Positions 6,251 to 7,388 of a stretch of DNA of 7,388 nt are shown here, piece by piece. The stretch covers positions 1-7,388 of the forward strand of contig JAQCMZ010000351.1 of NCBI GenBank assembly GCA_028274825.1, written 5' to 3'. The first letter of the stretch is position 1. Each line of letters starts with the position of its first letter. The notes below the pieces were generated by a model. The model had not been told where the DNA came from. It saw only the letters and a program-made list of their open reading frames with translations, and made no database searches. Both the position numbers and the translations under genes were made by a program. Origin of the DNA: Haloferacaceae archaeon. Its GTDB lineage: Archaea > Halobacteriota > Halobacteria > Halobacteriales > Haloferacaceae.

Positions 6251-7111
6251 TCACTGTTTGATTGCTCTGTCCGGGAGTTCCACACTGCCGACCAGTTGGC
6301 GGTGGACATATGGCATATCGATTCCAGCCTCGTCGAACCGTTCTTTCACACTCTGGACATGCTCCGAGCGGATGCGGGCGTAGTCTGGCTTGTTGGGCTG
6401 ACTGATCCAGAATCGCGACTGGAGACCAACCGCCGAGTCACCCAACTCGACGACCCGGACTGAGGTGCCGGGGTCGCTGAGGATCTCTGGGTGATCGGCC
6501 GCCTCTTCGAGGATAATATCGGTCGCTTTGTTGATGTCGTCATCGTAGCCGATTCCGAACACGAACTTCTGACGCAGTGTATCGTTAGCGACGGGATTGG
6601 TGACCGCGTTATTGGCCAACTCCCCGTTCGGAACAGTAATTAGCTCGTTGTTGAAGGTTCGCACCCGCGAGACACGGAGATCGATATCGATGACACGCCC
6701 GGAGTTGCCCTCCCACTGGATCCAGTCACCCACTTCGAACGGCTTGTCTTTGAGGATGAATACCCCCGCGACGAAGTTCCCAATCAGATCCTGTGCCGCG
6801 AAGCCGATTGCCAGTGCCACCGCCCCCCCGAGCACCGAAAACGCAGAGAGAAACGCGCCGTACCCGGCGACGGTGAATGCAACCGCGAGTGCGCCAAACC
6901 ACACTAAAGCTCCGGCAACGCTCGTGCCGAGACTCTTGACGACATCGGCAAACCCCTTGGAGCCGAGAACCCGCTGGACTGCCGGCACAAACCCGTACAT
7001 TCCAATGGCGTAAATCCCAGCGAACGCGAGAACAAACTTTCCAAGCGCGATTCCGATTCCGACAAGATCGACTGTCTCGAGGAGTCTGCTTAGTTGTAAT
7101 ATTAGTCTCAT
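6251..7111 (-). CDS. mscS: Small-conductance mechanosensitive channel (MscS family)
   Basis: Tension-gated membrane channel that releases solutes on hypo-osmotic shock. It is 286 residues long, matching the minimal MscS architecture: membrane helices at about 22-42 and 64-84, the pore-lining helix at about 92-120 (Gly/Ala pattern GGAVALAIGFAAQDLIGNF), then the beta-domain signature KPFEVGDWI (123-131) with GNSGRVIDIDLRVSRVRT and ITVPNGELANN (158-168), and a C-terminal alpha/beta domain ending with a charged tail. The ATG at 7111-7109 is preferred. An in-frame GTG at 7135 would add eight residues, but it lies only about 10 nt from the TATA box, upstream of the expected transcription start. The gene is convergent with the MATE gene (72 nt apart) and divergent from the partial frame on its right. 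Stop is TGA at 6253-6251. Confidence 0.93.
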   Translation of the reverse strand: MRLILQLSRLLETVDLVGIGIALGKFVLAFAGIYAIGMYGFVPAVQRVLGSKGFADVVKSLGTSVAGALVWFGALAVAFTVAGYGAFLSAFSVLGGAVALAIGFAAQDLIGNFVAGVFILKDKPFEVGDWIQWEGNSGRVIDIDLRVSRVRTFNNELITVPNGELANNAVTNPVANDTLRQKFVFGIGYDDDINKATDIILEEAADHPEILSDPGTSVRVVELGDSAVGLQSRFWISQPNKPDYARIRSEHVQSVKERFDEAGIDMPYVHRQLVGSVELPDRAIKQ

Positions 7112-7140
7112 ATGCAATAATACGGTGATACACACCCTCG

Positions 7141-7149
7141 TATAAAAAC
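7141..7149 (-). promoter_or_regulatory. TATA box of the mechanosensitive channel gene
   Basis: The minus strand reads GTTTTTATA, a strong archaeal box A, centred about 34 nt before ATG 7111. Transcription would start near 7119, leaving a leader of under 10 nt. The same stretch read on the plus strand (TATAAAAAC) lies about 25 nt before GTG 7168, so it could also serve the divergent gene. Confidence 0.55.
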
Positions 7150-7196
7150 TGTAGTGCCGGTTGCGTGGTGATCACGGCGATACCAGCCTGGGAGCC

Positions 7197-7214
7197 ACCA
7201 TCATCGATCATGGT
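7197..7214. repeat. Imperfect 18-bp palindrome at the start of the right-hand partial gene
   Basis: ACCATCATCGATCATGGT matches its reverse complement at 16 of 18 positions (one symmetric mismatch pair). It covers the ATG at 7210. It may be an operator or chance; nothing else in the window identifies a regulator. Confidence 0.35.
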
Positions 7215-7388
7215 AGTTGATACGAATGACGCTAGTGTGCCGGTCGAAGCGACGATACAGCTCAGAGACAGCCGGGAGTCACCATCCGGCCGTCGAATCG
7301 AGGGGACTGTCACGGCAGGCGACGGCGCGGAGGCGCTTTCCGTGGACATCGTCGGCGTGGATCCGGTCACAGATTCGATCGCTCAGCC
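7210..7388 (+). CDS. Hypothetical acidic protein, 5' part only
   Basis: Not recognised. From ATG 7210 the frame is open to the right edge (59 complete codons). The translation has 11 Asp/Glu against 4 Arg/Lys and about two thirds G/C third positions, both typical of haloarchaeal coding sequence. A frame running the other way over the same bases is Ser/Thr-rich, nearly lacks acidic bias and crosses the channel gene, so it is rejected. The frame also stays open upstream, and GTG 7168-7170 would add 14 residues; that start fits leaderless transcription from the TATA stretch at 7141-7149, so the true start is uncertain. There is no signal peptide or membrane segment in the visible part. The sequence (MVVDTNDASVPVEATIQLRD...) alternates hydrophobic and polar residues, suggesting beta structure, but this is weak evidence. 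Confidence 0.45.
   Translation, partial: MVVDTNDASVPVEATIQLRDSRESPSGRRIEGTVTAGDGAEALSVDIVGVDPVTDSIAQ

Noticed and set aside
6726..7370. Minus-strand open frame of 214 codons spanning the channel gene start and the right-hand region
   Set aside because: It crosses the 5' part of the MscS gene in another frame, becomes Arg-rich, and lacks the acidic bias expected; the MscS frame and the plus-strand frame explain the bases better.
1..7388. CRISPR array, insertion sequence, tRNA or rRNA gene
   Set aside because: No regularly spaced repeats, transposase motifs, terminal inverted repeats or cloverleaf-like sequence with conserved tRNA loop bases were seen.

Overview
The window reads as a chromosomal segment of a halophilic archaeon (class Halobacteria). 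The evidence is the gene content (a C50 bacterioruberin carotenoid pair and a thiE-thiM pair), acidic proteins, mostly G/C third codon positions, TGA stops on every gene whose true end is visible, and TATA boxes placed about 25-35 nt upstream of start codons, which suggests leaderless or very short-leader transcripts. The genus cannot be fixed from the sequence alone.

Layout: bases 1-2582 (minus strand) hold a carotenoid block. A CrtI/CrtD-type carotenoid desaturase is followed downstream by a UbiA-family prenyltransferase of the lycopene elongase (LyeJ) type, which runs off the left edge. In known haloarchaeal clusters these two work with a hydratase (CruF) to turn lycopene into bacterioruberin, so cruF is expected just beyond base 1. 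Bases 2898-4391 (minus strand) hold thiE followed by thiM, the thiazole-salvage and coupling steps of thiamine synthesis. The two genes overlap by 8 nt. thiE is intact. thiM carries two independent lesions, a one-base deletion near codon 42 and an in-frame TAG 38 codons before its natural stop, so it is annotated as a pseudogene unless both lesions are sequencing errors. Bases 4736-6178 (plus strand) encode a MATE-family multidrug/cation antiporter. Bases 6251-7111 (minus strand) encode a small MscS-type mechanosensitive channel, convergent with the MATE gene. From about 7210 to the right edge there is the 5' part of an unrecognised acidic plus-strand protein, divergent from the channel gene.

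The carotenoid genes make a membrane-reinforcing pigment, the channel protects against hypo-osmotic shock, and the MATE protein is an exporter. This is ordinary housekeeping and stress content for the group. There is no CRISPR array, insertion sequence, tRNA, rRNA or phage module. I do not see a convincing undescribed system. The points most worth a second look are the doubly broken thiM, a perfect 12-bp palindrome at the predicted transcription start of the desaturase, and several inverted or direct repeats in the intergenic regions.
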